Assembly (NCBI GenBank): GCA_027459845.1
Contig: DAIDGS010000077.1
Span: 1-38,212 of the forward strand
DNA from: Vulcanimicrobiota bacterium
Lineage (GTDB): Bacteria > Vulcanimicrobiota > Vulcanimicrobiia > Vulcanimicrobiales > Vulcanimicrobiaceae
Reading direction: 5' to 3'
DNA: 38,212 bases
Part shown: piece after piece, positions 1 through 8,579 of the stretch
Numbering within the stretch: position 1 is the stretch's first letter
Layout: every line of letters begins with the position of its first letter
Translations under genes and position numbers: made by a program
Notes under the pieces: generated by a model
Database searches by the model: none
What the model saw: only the letters and a program-made list of their open reading frames with translations
Told to the model about the DNA's origin: nothing

Positions 1-1
1 C

Positions 2-3000
2 GGCATCACGCTGCCGGCGATTCCGCCGATGAGCGGCGCGGTCGATGCGTTCAACGTGGCCGGCGGGTCGCGCGGCGCGAAGGTGCTGCTGGCGGGCGCG
101 GTCGACGCGGGCGCGACCGAGATGGCGGGCGTCACGTTCAGCGCGTTGGCGGCGTCGTTCGCCGGATCGCTCGACGGCGCGGCGATCAATCACTTGCAGG
201 CGCGCGGGCCGTGGGGTCGCTTCGACGGGAGCGGTGCGTTTTCGTCGGCGGAGTTCGTGGCGCGCGGCCGCTACGCCGGAACGCTCGACGGCTTGCAGCC
301 GTTTCTCGGCAGCGTGATGCCGGGGCACGGCCCGATCGGCGGAACGGTCGCGATTGCGGTGCGCGGCGGAGAGACGATCGTGCAGGGCGAGCACCTGAAG
401 ATGCCCGGCGCGACGCTACGCGGGATCCCGGTCTCGGCCGCCAGTCTCACGCTGGCGATCGACCCACGCAAAGTCACCATCTACAGCGCGCAGGCGCGCG
501 CGGCCAGCGGTGACGTCGTCGCGGCGGGCGCGTTCGCGACGGTACCGCATGGCCGCGGCGCGAATCCGCAACTGAGCCTGCTCGCCGACCGGCTGAACGC
601 GGCGCAGCTCCACGGCATCGGGCTGCCGATCGCGAGCGGCCGTTTGACCGCCAGCGGCAACCTGGCGGCCGGGACGACGCTGCCGCGCTTTCGCGGCGGC
701 GTCACGATTCGCAACGGCCGCATGGCGCAGTATCCGCTTTCGGGGAACGCCCAGGTCGACATGCGCGGCGACGCCGTCGCGCTCGCGCACGCGATCGGTG
801 CGATGGGCAGCACCTACGCGCTGGTCGACGGCAGGATCGCCGCGCTCACGTCGGGGGCGCCGACCTACGATCTCGCGGCGCGCGTTCCGGCCGGGAGCAT
901 CGCCAGCGCCCTGCGCACGCTCGGCTATCCGACGTACATGACGCGCGGCAGCTTCAATGCCGACCTTCATGTCGGCGGTCGCGGAAGTTCGCCGACCGTC
1001 GCCGGCTCGATCGGCGCGCCGGCCGGCGACGTGAACGGACTGCCGTTCGTCGATGCGACGGCGCGGCTGGCCGCCGGTACCGGCGGCGTGAGCGTCCATC
1101 ACGGCCGGGTAGCGATCGGAACGACCGCGCTCCAGTTCACCGCCGTAACGCTCGCCCACGAACAGATTTTCCACGTCCGCTCGCCGCACGCCGACCTCTC
1201 GGATTTCAACAACTTTTTCGATACCGGCGATACGCTCGACGGCGTCGGACGAATCGCGTTCGGCATGCGCCGCACCGGCAGCGCGGTCGCGACCAGCGGC
1301 AACATCGACGTGCGCGGATTCCGATACCGCAACCTCCCGTTCGGAGCGATGCGCGCGATCTGGTCGAGCCGGCGCAACGAGGTGACCGGCGATATCGCGG
1401 TCGGTGGCGACGAAGGCGAACTCGCCGCCAGCGGTACGATCGGCTTGGTGCCCGGTCCCGACCCGAGCGCAACCCTGATGCGCTCGCGGTTCGACCTGCG
1501 CGGCGCCGTGCGCAACCTCGACCTTTCGTTGTGGGTGCCGGCGCTTGGATTTCCGACCGTCCCGATTACCGGTCGCGTTTCCGGCCAGGCGCGCATCGAC
1601 GGGCGCTATCCGGCGCTGCGGATGCGCGGTTCGGCGCAGGTTGCCGGCGGAACGCTCGGACCGCTCACGCTCGATACGGCGACGATCGCGTTTCACTCGG
1701 TCGGTACGCGGATCGCGATCGACCGATCCGATCTCGAGACGCCCGGGTTGAGCGCCGACGCGAGCGGGAGCTTCGGCTTGCTCGCCCACGACCCACTCGA
1801 TCTGCACGTGCACGCGCAGACCGACGATCTCCCGCGTCTGGTGGAGCAGCTCGGACGACTGCAAGTGCCGGTCAGCGGATTCTTTGAAACCAGCGTCGAC
1901 ATCGGCGGTACGCCGGCGGCGCCGACCTTTGCGGCCGGCTTCGATGCACGCAACGTGCGCGCGTACGGACTGGGGATCGACTCGATGTTCGGGGCGGTCA
2001 AGTTGCGCGGCGCGACGCTGGTCCTCTCGGATGCCGGCGCGACGTTCGGCAAGGGCGAAGCGACGTTGGCCGGTCAGTTGCCGCTGCAACTCCAACCGCT
2101 GCGCATCGGTCCGGCGCGACAGCCGATCGGATTCGATCTCGACGTGGTCAACCTCGACCCCGCGATCTTCGACGCGCTCTTGGGGGCGGGCACCACGATG
2201 GGCGGAGCGATCAACGGGCACATCGGTTTGAGCGGTACGGTCGACGCGCCGCGCGTGATCGGTCGCGCCACGCTTGAAAACGGAAGCTACGTGAGCGACC
2301 TCGAGCGCATCCCGATTTCGCACCTGGCGGCGACGCTGGCGTTCGATCGCGACAGCGCGCGGGTGATGGACGTCACCGGCGCGGTCGGTGCCGGAAGCAT
2401 TGCCGGCTCGGGAGCCGTCGCGTTCCCACAGTTGGCCGGCTCGAGCGGCGGGCTGGCGTTCGCGCTCGAGGCGCGGGCGCGCGGTGCTCAGCTCGACCTC
2501 CCGGCCTACGGCAGCGGCACCCTCGACGGCAATCTGAGCCTGACCAAAGCCGCCACCGATCCGCGCGCGCGGCTGGCCGGCCGGGTAGCCCTCTCGAATG
2601 CGACGCTGCCGTTTGCCGCGTTCGTGCAAGCCGCGCAGGCCGGCAGCGCGGGCGGCGGCCTGCCGCTGCCGCTCGAGTTCGACTTGACCGCCGTCGCGGG
2701 TCGGAACGTCCGCGTCCGCGGCAGCGGCTACGGCGCCGGGCTCGACATCGGCGCGAGCGGCTCGGTCCATCTCGCCGGGACGCTGGCGGCGCCGACCCTC
2801 GCGGGGACCTTCACGTCGACCGGCGGCACGCTCACCTACTTCGATCGCGCTTTCCGCGTGCAGGAGGGCTCGGTGCGCTTCACGCCGTCCAGCGGAGTGA
2901 TCCCGACGATTCGCGCGGTGGCGACCACCAACGTCGTCAATCCCGACCCCGATCGCGCCCGCAACCCGTACGGCTCGGCGGAGGTGCGGATCGACGTCCG

Positions 3001-3619
3001 CGGTCCGATCGACGGGCTGAAGATCGGTTTCAGTTCGAACCCGCCGGGCTACACCCAGCAGCAGATCCTCGGACTGATCGCGCCGCTCGGCGGCTTCGTG
3101 GGCGGCATCGGCTACAACCCGGCCTCGACCGTCCAGGCGCAACCGGTCAACGGCATCACCCCGCTGGGCGCGCTATCGCCGCTGCCCAACGTCTACGGGC
3201 AGCAGTCCGGCACCCTCACCGTCGGCCAGGAAGCCTTCAATATCCTCAACGCCCAGTTTGCGGCCGGCTTGCTCTCGCCGCTCGAGAATGCGCTGGGTCA
3301 GGGGCTGGGGCTCTCGAGCGTCAACCTCACGCTCGGCTACTTCGGTAACGTCGGGGTCTCGGCCACGCGCCTGCTTGGGAAGACCGTCAGCGCGGTCTAC
3401 TCGACGACCTTCGGCGTGCCGCAGATCCAGACGTTCGGGGTGCGCTACCACCCAAGCGAGCAGACCAGCGCGCTGCTGAACTTCTTCGTGCAGAACGGCC
3501 CCACCAAGCTCTTTGCTAGCCCGACGGCCTACATCAGCGGCAACCAGCAGGCCCTGATCGGCGTCCCGGTCACCGGCTACAACGGCTTCAGTCTGCTCTA
3601 CCAGCGGTACTTCTGGTGA
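2..3619 (+). CDS. tamB: TamB-like translocation/assembly protein (5' truncated by window edge)
   Basis: The reading frame is open from base 2, so the true start lies upstream and about 1205 residues of the C-terminal part are present. The protein is a long, Gly/Ala-rich run of predicted beta strands, the beta-helical (AsmA/DUF490-like) pattern of TamB. The last ~350 residues look like the TamB C-terminal domain, with GGTLTYFDRAFRVQEGSVRF and QQQILGLIAPLGGF, and the chain ends in an aromatic residue (YFW). TamB proteins span from the inner to the outer membrane and are implicated in outer-membrane protein assembly and lipid transport. It lies directly upstream of bamA on the same strand, a common pairing of a TamB-type gene with an Omp85 gene. 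No N-terminal anchor can be checked here. Confidence 0.88.
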   Translation, partial: GITLPAIPPMSGAVDAFNVAGGSRGAKVLLAGAVDAGATEMAGVTFSALAASFAGSLDGAAINHLQARGPWGRFDGSGAFSSAEFVARGRYAGTLDGLQPFLGSVMPGHGPIGGTVAIAVRGGETIVQGEHLKMPGATLRGIPVSAASLTLAIDPRKVTIYSAQARAASGDVVAAGAFATVPHGRGANPQLSLLADRLNAAQLHGIGLPIASGRLTASGNLAAGTTLPRFRGGVTIRNGRMAQYPLSGNAQVDMRGDAVALAHAIGAMGSTYALVDGRIAALTSGAPTYDLAARVPAGSIASALRTLGYPTYMTRGSFNADLHVGGRGSSPTVAGSIGAPAGDVNGLPFVDATARLAAGTGGVSVHHGRVAIGTTALQFTAVTLAHEQIFHVRSPHADLSDFNNFFDTGDTLDGVGRIAFGMRRTGSAVATSGNIDVRGFRYRNLPFGAMRAIWSSRRNEVTGDIAVGGDEGELAASGTIGLVPGPDPSATLMRSRFDLRGAVRNLDLSLWVPALGFPTVPITGRVSGQARIDGRYPALRMRGSAQVAGGTLGPLTLDTATIAFHSVGTRIAIDRSDLETPGLSADASGSFGLLAHDPLDLHVHAQTDDLPRLVEQLGRLQVPVSGFFETSVDIGGTPAAPTFAAGFDARNVRAYGLGIDSMFGAVKLRGATLVLSDAGATFGKGEATLAGQLPLQLQPLRIGPARQPIGFDLDVVNLDPAIFDALLGAGTTMGGAINGHIGLSGTVDAPRVIGRATLENGSYVSDLERIPISHLAATLAFDRDSARVMDVTGAVGAGSIAGSGAVAFPQLAGSSGGLAFALEARARGAQLDLPAYGSGTLDGNLSLTKAATDPRARLAGRVALSNATLPFAAFVQAAQAGSAGGGLPLPLEFDLTAVAGRNVRVRGSGYGAGLDIGASGSVHLAGTLAAPTLAGTFTSTGGTLTYFDRAFRVQEGSVRFTPSSGVIPTIRAVATTNVVNPDPDRARNPYGSAEVRIDVRGPIDGLKIGFSSNPPGYTQQQILGLIAPLGGFVGGIGYNPASTVQAQPVNGITPLGALSPLPNVYGQQSGTLTVGQEAFNILNAQFAAGLLSPLENALGQGLGLSSVNLTLGYFGNVGVSATRLLGKTVSAVYSTTFGVPQIQTFGVRYHPSEQTSALLNFFVQNGPTKLFASPTAYISGNQQALIGVPVTGYNGFSLLYQRYFW

Positions 3620-3775
3620 CCTTCCCAGGCTTCGCTCTAGGACGAAAGCGGCAAGGAGCGCCGCCCGCCACCGCGAACAGGGCGAGCCGGGTCGGTTATG
3701 CGGCGCGCTTGCGTGCGCCTCGGGCCCGTACTGCCCGGCCATCCTTTTTGCAGAACTCGAGGACGTCTTTCACGC
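3620..3775 (+). other. Intergenic leader between tamB and bamA with hairpins and a T-tract
   Basis: This 156-base stretch has no convincing gene. It holds a hairpin at 3702-3719 (7-bp stem with one G-U pair and a TTGC loop) and a second short stem, CGGGC/GCCCG, at 3721-3737. A run of five T lies at 3745-3749. The T-run is separated from the second stem by several bases, so it is not a canonical intrinsic terminator, but it could act as an attenuator or a partial terminator ahead of bamA. A GAGGA Shine-Dalgarno-like sequence is at 3759-3763. Confidence 0.3.
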
Positions 3776-6034
3776 ATGATCTTTGACCTTCGGCGCGCCG
3801 TTCGCGCACTGATGTGGTGCGCCGGTGCGCTGCTGGCGCTGGCCGTCGTCTTTGCGGTCGTTCCCGCGAAGTCGGCGACCGTGCCGAAGATCGTCTCGGT
3901 CGACGTCACCGGCAACCTCCACGTTCCGACCCAAACCATCATGGCCGTCGTGCAGGCGCGAGCGGGCGAGCCCTACGACCCACGCATCGTCCAGGGCGAC
4001 TTGGCCCGGATCAACGCGCTGGGGTACTTCTCGACCATCGCCCCACCGCTGATCCGCCAGCGCCCCAACGGGATCGCAATCACCTATCGCGTGATCGAAA
4101 ATCCGGTGATCTCGAAGATCACCTTCACCGGAAACAAGACCGTGCCGGCCGACACGCTGCTGGCGCTGATGGACCTCTCGCCGGGTCAGGTCTTCAACAC
4201 CAACACGTTCCGCCAAGACGTGCTCAAGATCAACAACTATTACGAGCGTATCGGCTTCGGCGGGCAGGTTCCCACCCACGTTACCGACGTGAATCTCGAT
4301 CCTAAAACCGGCGTGCTGGCGCTCTCGATCCAGGAAGGCCTGATCGTCAAGCACATCATCATCGGCGGGGACCCGTTGCTGCCGCCGCCGCTGATCCTAC
4401 CGGCCTTGAAACTGAAGGTCGGCGACGAATATTCGGACACCATCCGCGACGAGGACTTCAAGGCGCTGCAGAAGCTGTACGAGGACAAGTACCACCTCGA
4501 GATCGGCAACTTCGAAGGCGGCATCGACCAGTCGTCGATCGACCTGAAAGCCGGTACGGCCGACGTCAAATACAACATTTACGTGGCCCGCATCGCGGTC
4601 GTCCAGATCACCGGCAACACGCGTACCAAAGATCAGGTCATTCGGCGCGTGTTGCGCGTCGAGCCCGGCATGGTGCTCAATACCGACGCGATCAAACAGG
4701 ATTACGAGCGGCTCAATGCGCTCGGCTTCTTCTCGAAGATCGAGCCGAACATCGAAGCCGGTCCCGATCCCAAAAAGCCGCAGGACGTCACGCTGGTGTG
4801 GCACGTCACCGAACAGCGTACCGCGCAAGCGTCGGTCGGCTTCGGTTACTCCGGCGGCTTGACCGGCCAAGGCCTGTACGGAACGCTCGGCTTCTCCGAT
4901 AACGATTTGCACGGCACCGGAAACTCGGTGAGCCTGCAGTTTCAAAAGGGCTACCGGACGGGCGTCGCACAGCTCTCGGCGCAGATTCCCTATCTGGGGA
5001 ACTCGCCGCAGTCGCAGAAGTACAGCCTCGGCGGCAGCGTCTTCACCAATAGCTCGACCTACTACTACCCGATCTATCAGGTCACGTCGAGCAACGGCAG
5101 TATTCCCTCGGTCGGCGGAACGCCGGCGCCGATTCCCGTCTCGCTCTATCCCAACACCACGTCGTCGGCGGTCTCCAACACCTACGCGACCAGCGTCTCG
5201 AGTGCGACCGGCGGCTCGATCAACGGCGGCCGGCGTTTAAGCGACTACACCCGCCTCAATCTGGCGTTCGGCGCGCAGACGATCCGCTACAACACCAGCG
5301 TCCCCTCCCCGTACTACTTCCAAGGTTCGCAGCCGAACATCTTCGTAGGGCCGACGCCGGGACCGATCAACTCGACCATCAACAATCTCAACGGCTCGTT
5401 CGGCATCGCCGCGACCTCGATCGCCAACGTGAATACCGGCGCGCCGTACAAGCTGAATACCGCGCAGATCAGCCTGCAAACGATTACGCTCGACGATCCA
5501 TTCAATCCGCGTACCGGCGTCAACGCGACGCTGAGCACGACGTTCTCGGTGCCGGCGCTCGGCTCGAACTTCAAGTTCACGCAGTCGACGCTGGATATCG
5601 CCAAGTTCTTCCCGATGCTCAAGACCGCGACGCTCGGCATTCACGGCGTGGTGTACAACTCGACGGGCGTGATTCCGCCCAGTTCGCTCTTCACGTTCTC
5701 GGATCAGCAGATGCGCGGATACAACCAGGTCTTCTACGCGACCAATGCCTATCTCGGACAGATCGAGTTCCGCCAGCCGCTGACCGTCGATCGGCGGCTG
5801 ACCGTCGCAGCCTTCGTGGACGAGCTCGACTATCAAATCCGCGGTGCCTACCCGCTGCTCAACCCCTACACCAACCGGATCGTCGGCTATCCCGGCAACT
5901 GGGCGCTCTACGGCGACTACGGGGTCGGCATCCGGTTCGATGTTCCGCAACTCGGCCTGCACACGATTCGCATCGACTTTGCGAAGGGTGCCAACGGAAC
6001 GCATACCAGTTTCGGCATTGGCCAGAGTTTCTGA
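3776..6034 (+). CDS. bamA: Outer membrane protein assembly factor BamA (Omp85 family)
   Basis: BamA inserts beta-barrel proteins into the outer membrane. The chosen ATG gives 752 residues and begins with a basic N-terminus and hydrophobic signal segment (residues ~8-30), probably cut after AKSA. The frame stays open to a start at 3698, but that would bury the signal peptide behind 26 extra residues. Four POTRA-like units follow at roughly 36-107, 110-187, 189-268 and 272-347, one fewer than the five of E. coli. The Omp85 barrel starts near residue 350 with GFGYSGGLTGQGLYGTLGFS. MRGY near residue 645 matches the conserved barrel VRGF/Y position, and the chain ends in F, the usual barrel C-terminal signal. 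Directly downstream are Skp-like chaperone genes, the usual partners of BamA. Confidence 0.95.
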   Translation: MIFDLRRAVRALMWCAGALLALAVVFAVVPAKSATVPKIVSVDVTGNLHVPTQTIMAVVQARAGEPYDPRIVQGDLARINALGYFSTIAPPLIRQRPNGIAITYRVIENPVISKITFTGNKTVPADTLLALMDLSPGQVFNTNTFRQDVLKINNYYERIGFGGQVPTHVTDVNLDPKTGVLALSIQEGLIVKHIIIGGDPLLPPPLILPALKLKVGDEYSDTIRDEDFKALQKLYEDKYHLEIGNFEGGIDQSSIDLKAGTADVKYNIYVARIAVVQITGNTRTKDQVIRRVLRVEPGMVLNTDAIKQDYERLNALGFFSKIEPNIEAGPDPKKPQDVTLVWHVTEQRTAQASVGFGYSGGLTGQGLYGTLGFSDNDLHGTGNSVSLQFQKGYRTGVAQLSAQIPYLGNSPQSQKYSLGGSVFTNSSTYYYPIYQVTSSNGSIPSVGGTPAPIPVSLYPNTTSSAVSNTYATSVSSATGGSINGGRRLSDYTRLNLAFGAQTIRYNTSVPSPYYFQGSQPNIFVGPTPGPINSTINNLNGSFGIAATSIANVNTGAPYKLNTAQISLQTITLDDPFNPRTGVNATLSTTFSVPALGSNFKFTQSTLDIAKFFPMLKTATLGIHGVVYNSTGVIPPSSLFTFSDQQMRGYNQVFYATNAYLGQIEFRQPLTVDRRLTVAAFVDELDYQIRGAYPLLNPYTNRIVGYPGNWALYGDYGVGIRFDVPQLGLHTIRIDFAKGANGTHTSFGIGQSF

Positions 6035-6056
6035 CGCCTCTCACCCCACAAGGACC

Positions 6057-6878
6057 ATGAAGAACACAACCATGCTCAAGCGCCTTTTTAAAATCTTCGT
6101 CTGTGCCGTATCCCTCGGAGCGTTGATCGCGCCGGCGGCGATCGCCGCCGATATCACCGATGTCGGCTACATGGACCAGGCGGCCCTGGCGAGCCTGCCG
6201 GTCTTCGTCAACGCCAACCGAGAGTTGGCGGCATACAATGCCCAGCTCAATGCGCAGTTCACCGCGCAGATGAAGGCCGCCAAAACCGACGCCCAGCGGC
6301 AGAGCATCCAGTTGTCGTTCCAGCAGCGGTTCTCCGATAAGCAGCGCGAGTTGATCGGACCGCTGTTCACGCGCGCGCAGCTGGCGATCGCGTCGGTGAG
6401 CGCCGCACACGATTTGGGCGTCGTCGTCGACAAACGGATCGTGATTTACGGCGGCACCGACATCACGCCCGAGGTGACCAAGCTGTTCTTGAGTTCGCAG
6501 GCAATCGCACCACCCACCGCGACGCCGCCCCCGGCCGCCATCGGCTTCGTCGACCAGACGGTGCTCGACTCGTTGCCGCGCGTGAAAACCGCCAACGACG
6601 CGATGGCCAAGTTCGTTGCGGCGCAGCGCAAGACGTACGCGCCGCAGCTGCTGGCAGCCAAAGGTGACAAGGTCAAGCAGCAGACCATCTATCAGCAGTA
6701 TCAGCAGTCCCTGACCGACGAGCAGAAGAAGCTCCTGCAGCCGCTCGTGACCGCGACCAAGAACGCCACGGCGGCGGTCGCGCGCCAGAAGAATTTGATC
6801 CTCGTCATCGATCGGGCAGACGTGATCTACGGTGGGACGGACATCACGAAGGATGTCCAGAGTGCCCTTTCCAAGTAG
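6057..6878 (+). CDS. OmpH/Skp-family periplasmic chaperone with two tandem Skp units
   Basis: Skp-type chaperones hold unfolded outer-membrane proteins in the periplasm for BamA. This 273-residue protein has a signal peptide (LFKIFVCAVSLGALIAPAAIA, cut near AIA|AD). Two successive Skp-like units follow. Each begins with a VGYMDQ/IGFVDQ strand, continues as a Gln/Ala-rich coiled coil, and ends in nearly the same motif, VIYGGTDIT. Ordinary Skp is about 160 residues with one unit, so this looks like an internal duplication; the units are joined by a short Pro/Thr/Ala linker. The start at 6057 lies very close to an AAGGA sequence (6050-6054); an in-frame ATG at 6072 is the alternative. The 3' end overlaps the next gene. 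Confidence 0.85.
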   Translation: MKNTTMLKRLFKIFVCAVSLGALIAPAAIAADITDVGYMDQAALASLPVFVNANRELAAYNAQLNAQFTAQMKAAKTDAQRQSIQLSFQQRFSDKQRELIGPLFTRAQLAIASVSAAHDLGVVVDKRIVIYGGTDITPEVTKLFLSSQAIAPPTATPPPAAIGFVDQTVLDSLPRVKTANDAMAKFVAAQRKTYAPQLLAAKGDKVKQQTIYQQYQQSLTDEQKKLLQPLVTATKNATAAVARQKNLILVIDRADVIYGGTDITKDVQSALSK

Positions 6879-8151
6879 AGCGCTCGCGTTGGCGTTCGGA
6901 CTGGCGGGGCTCGTTGCGACGAGCGCCTGCGGTCCGAACGTGCACTCGGCAACGGTGCGCGGCATCGGCTACGTGCGCATGGACGCGGTCGTCAAGCACC
7001 ATCCGCTGTACGGTCAGTTGAAGCAGTTGGACGACGCCATCGCCGCCATCAACTTGGCGGCCGCGGCGCCGCACAAGCCGCTCACGGCCGCGCAGATCGC
7101 GGCGCAGACGGCGATCTTACGCCGCGAGATGGCGGATGCCCAAGCGCGCACCGGCAAGATCCTGGCGCAGAAGCAGACCGAGTACTCCAAACGCGAGGGC
7201 GAGGCGGTGGCGGCGGCGTTGGTCGCAGCCAAGGTGCCGGGTGCCGGACGCTTTGCCGCGGCGCAGATGAGCCAAGCCTCCGCGGCCCAGGCGCGTAGCG
7301 CCATGCAGGCCGCCGGCAAGGATTTCATGGACTACCAGCAGAGCGTGATCGCGCAGGGCAATGCCGCCGGCGCGGTGGTTGCGCGCCAACTACAGGAGCA
7401 GGCCGGCCAAAAAATTCGCGCCAAAGCGTCGCAGCTCCAGCAAAACGAGACCGACCTTTCGCTGCAGCTCAGCCAACAAAGCGCGGCGACCCGCCTGTCG
7501 CTCAAGATGCGCCTGGGGAACTTGGCGCTCGACACGGCAACCCGTAAGAAGTTGCAGGACCAGCTCGCAGCGATTCACGCCAACGATGCGAAGATCTTGG
7601 CCGCGCAACAGCAGCGCGATCGCGCGACGCTGGCGGCGTATCAAACCAAGGTCGAAGGCCAAACGCGTGCCGCGATCGCAAGCGCACTTGCGACCATCAA
7701 TGCCCAGACGCGGAGCAAGATCGAGAGCGAGCGCAACCAGGTCGGCGCGCAGATTCGCAGCCTCGGTCCGCCGTCGCTGCCGCCCAACTTGCCCTCCGGC
7801 GTGAAGGCCACGATCGCGCAGTTGCAGCAGCAGTACACCGCGCAGTTTCGTGCCGACGCACAGTCCACGATCGCACAGTACGAGGCTACCAGCTCCGACC
7901 TGGAGCGGCAGTTCGCAGCCCTGCACGGCGCCGACGTCGGCGCCACCGGAAAGGCTGCCGCCGAACTGGCCTCGCTGCAGGCGCAACGCGCCGACCTCTA
8001 CGACAAAATGCTCGCCCAGATTCGTTCCGAGGCCGATCGTATCGCCAAGGCGCAAGGCTTCAGCACGGTCTTTACCAACATCACCGCCGCCGCGGGCGGC
8101 TACGACATGACCAACGAACTGATTAAGGACGTCGAAGGCTTACACGAGTGA
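6862..8151 (+). CDS. Long coiled-coil OmpH/Skp-like protein, possible lipoprotein
   Basis: A protein of about 429 residues with a hydrophobic leader ending in LVATSACGPN. That could be a lipobox, although Thr at -3 is unusual. After a strand resembling the Skp N-terminus (GIGYVRMDAVVKHHP) comes a very long Gln/Ala-rich coiled coil. The C-terminus (QGFSTVFTNITAAAGGYDMT) corresponds in position to the YGGxDIT end of its neighbours. I infer a giant Skp-like paralogue, more than twice the usual length. The GTG at 6862 is preferred because GAAGGA at 6848-6853 sits 8 bases upstream; an ATG at 6853 is in frame but overlaps that site. It overlaps the previous gene by 17 bases and the next by 4, so translation is probably coupled. 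Partner and function are unproven. Confidence 0.72.
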   Translation: MPFPSRALALAFGLAGLVATSACGPNVHSATVRGIGYVRMDAVVKHHPLYGQLKQLDDAIAAINLAAAAPHKPLTAAQIAAQTAILRREMADAQARTGKILAQKQTEYSKREGEAVAAALVAAKVPGAGRFAAAQMSQASAAQARSAMQAAGKDFMDYQQSVIAQGNAAGAVVARQLQEQAGQKIRAKASQLQQNETDLSLQLSQQSAATRLSLKMRLGNLALDTATRKKLQDQLAAIHANDAKILAAQQQRDRATLAAYQTKVEGQTRAAIASALATINAQTRSKIESERNQVGAQIRSLGPPSLPPNLPSGVKATIAQLQQQYTAQFRADAQSTIAQYEATSSDLERQFAALHGADVGATGKAAAELASLQAQRADLYDKMLAQIRSEADRIAKAQGFSTVFTNITAAAGGYDMTNELIKDVEGLHE

Positions 8152-8555
8152 AAACACATCGCATCGTCATCATCCTCATAGCTGCCGGTCTCCTCACCGC
8201 GTGCGGAAACTCGAGCCCCGTCGGCACCGTCGACGTAGCCCGCGTGATCGCCAACTGGCCGCTCTACCAGAACTACCAAATGCAGTTGCTCTCCGACGAG
8301 CAAAGCATCACGCAAGGCAAGGGCAGTACCGCCCAGAAGCAGCGCGAGGCGCAGGCACTGCAGGCGAAGTACACCAAGATCACGCTTCAGCTCACCGATC
8401 AGATTCGAGCCGCTGCGACGACCGTTGCAAAGGCCAAGAACCTCAAGCTGGTGGTGACGCGCGAGGGCGTGGGGTACGGCGGCATCGACATCACGCCCGA
8501 GGTCGAGAAAGCCATGAACATCACCGAGAAGGCGACCCCGACGCCGAGTCCGTAA
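8148..8555 (+). CDS. OmpH/Skp-like lipoprotein
   Basis: A 135-residue protein starting at a GTG that overlaps the preceding stop (GTGA). The N-terminus is a clear lipoprotein signal with lipobox LLTAC, so it should be tethered to a membrane, unlike soluble Skp. The mature part has the Skp pattern: a VGTVDVARV strand, a Gln-rich coiled coil, then LVVTREGVGYGGIDITPEVE, matching the ends of both units in the gene at 6057. At DNA level 8475-8503 and 6447-6475 differ at one of 29 bases, which supports common origin by duplication. It probably acts as a membrane-tethered outer-membrane-protein chaperone. The next gene, lpxD, follows after 24 bases, and skp-lpxD is a widely conserved junction. Confidence 0.82.
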   Translation: MKTHRIVIILIAAGLLTACGNSSPVGTVDVARVIANWPLYQNYQMQLLSDEQSITQGKGSTAQKQREAQALQAKYTKITLQLTDQIRAAATTVAKAKNLKLVVTREGVGYGGIDITPEVEKAMNITEKATPTPSP

Positions 8556-8579
8556 GGGCGCGGCGCTCGGCCTATCGCG

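Noticed and set aside
416-3142. A 908-codon open frame on the minus strand opposite tamB
   Set aside because: The product is Arg/Asp/Glu/His-rich with no domain pattern, as expected for the antisense of GC-rich codons, and the + strand gene is clearly real.
5859-6965. A 368-codon minus-strand frame opposite the end of bamA and the first skp gene
   Set aside because: It mirrors real genes and has no recognisable motif or start context.
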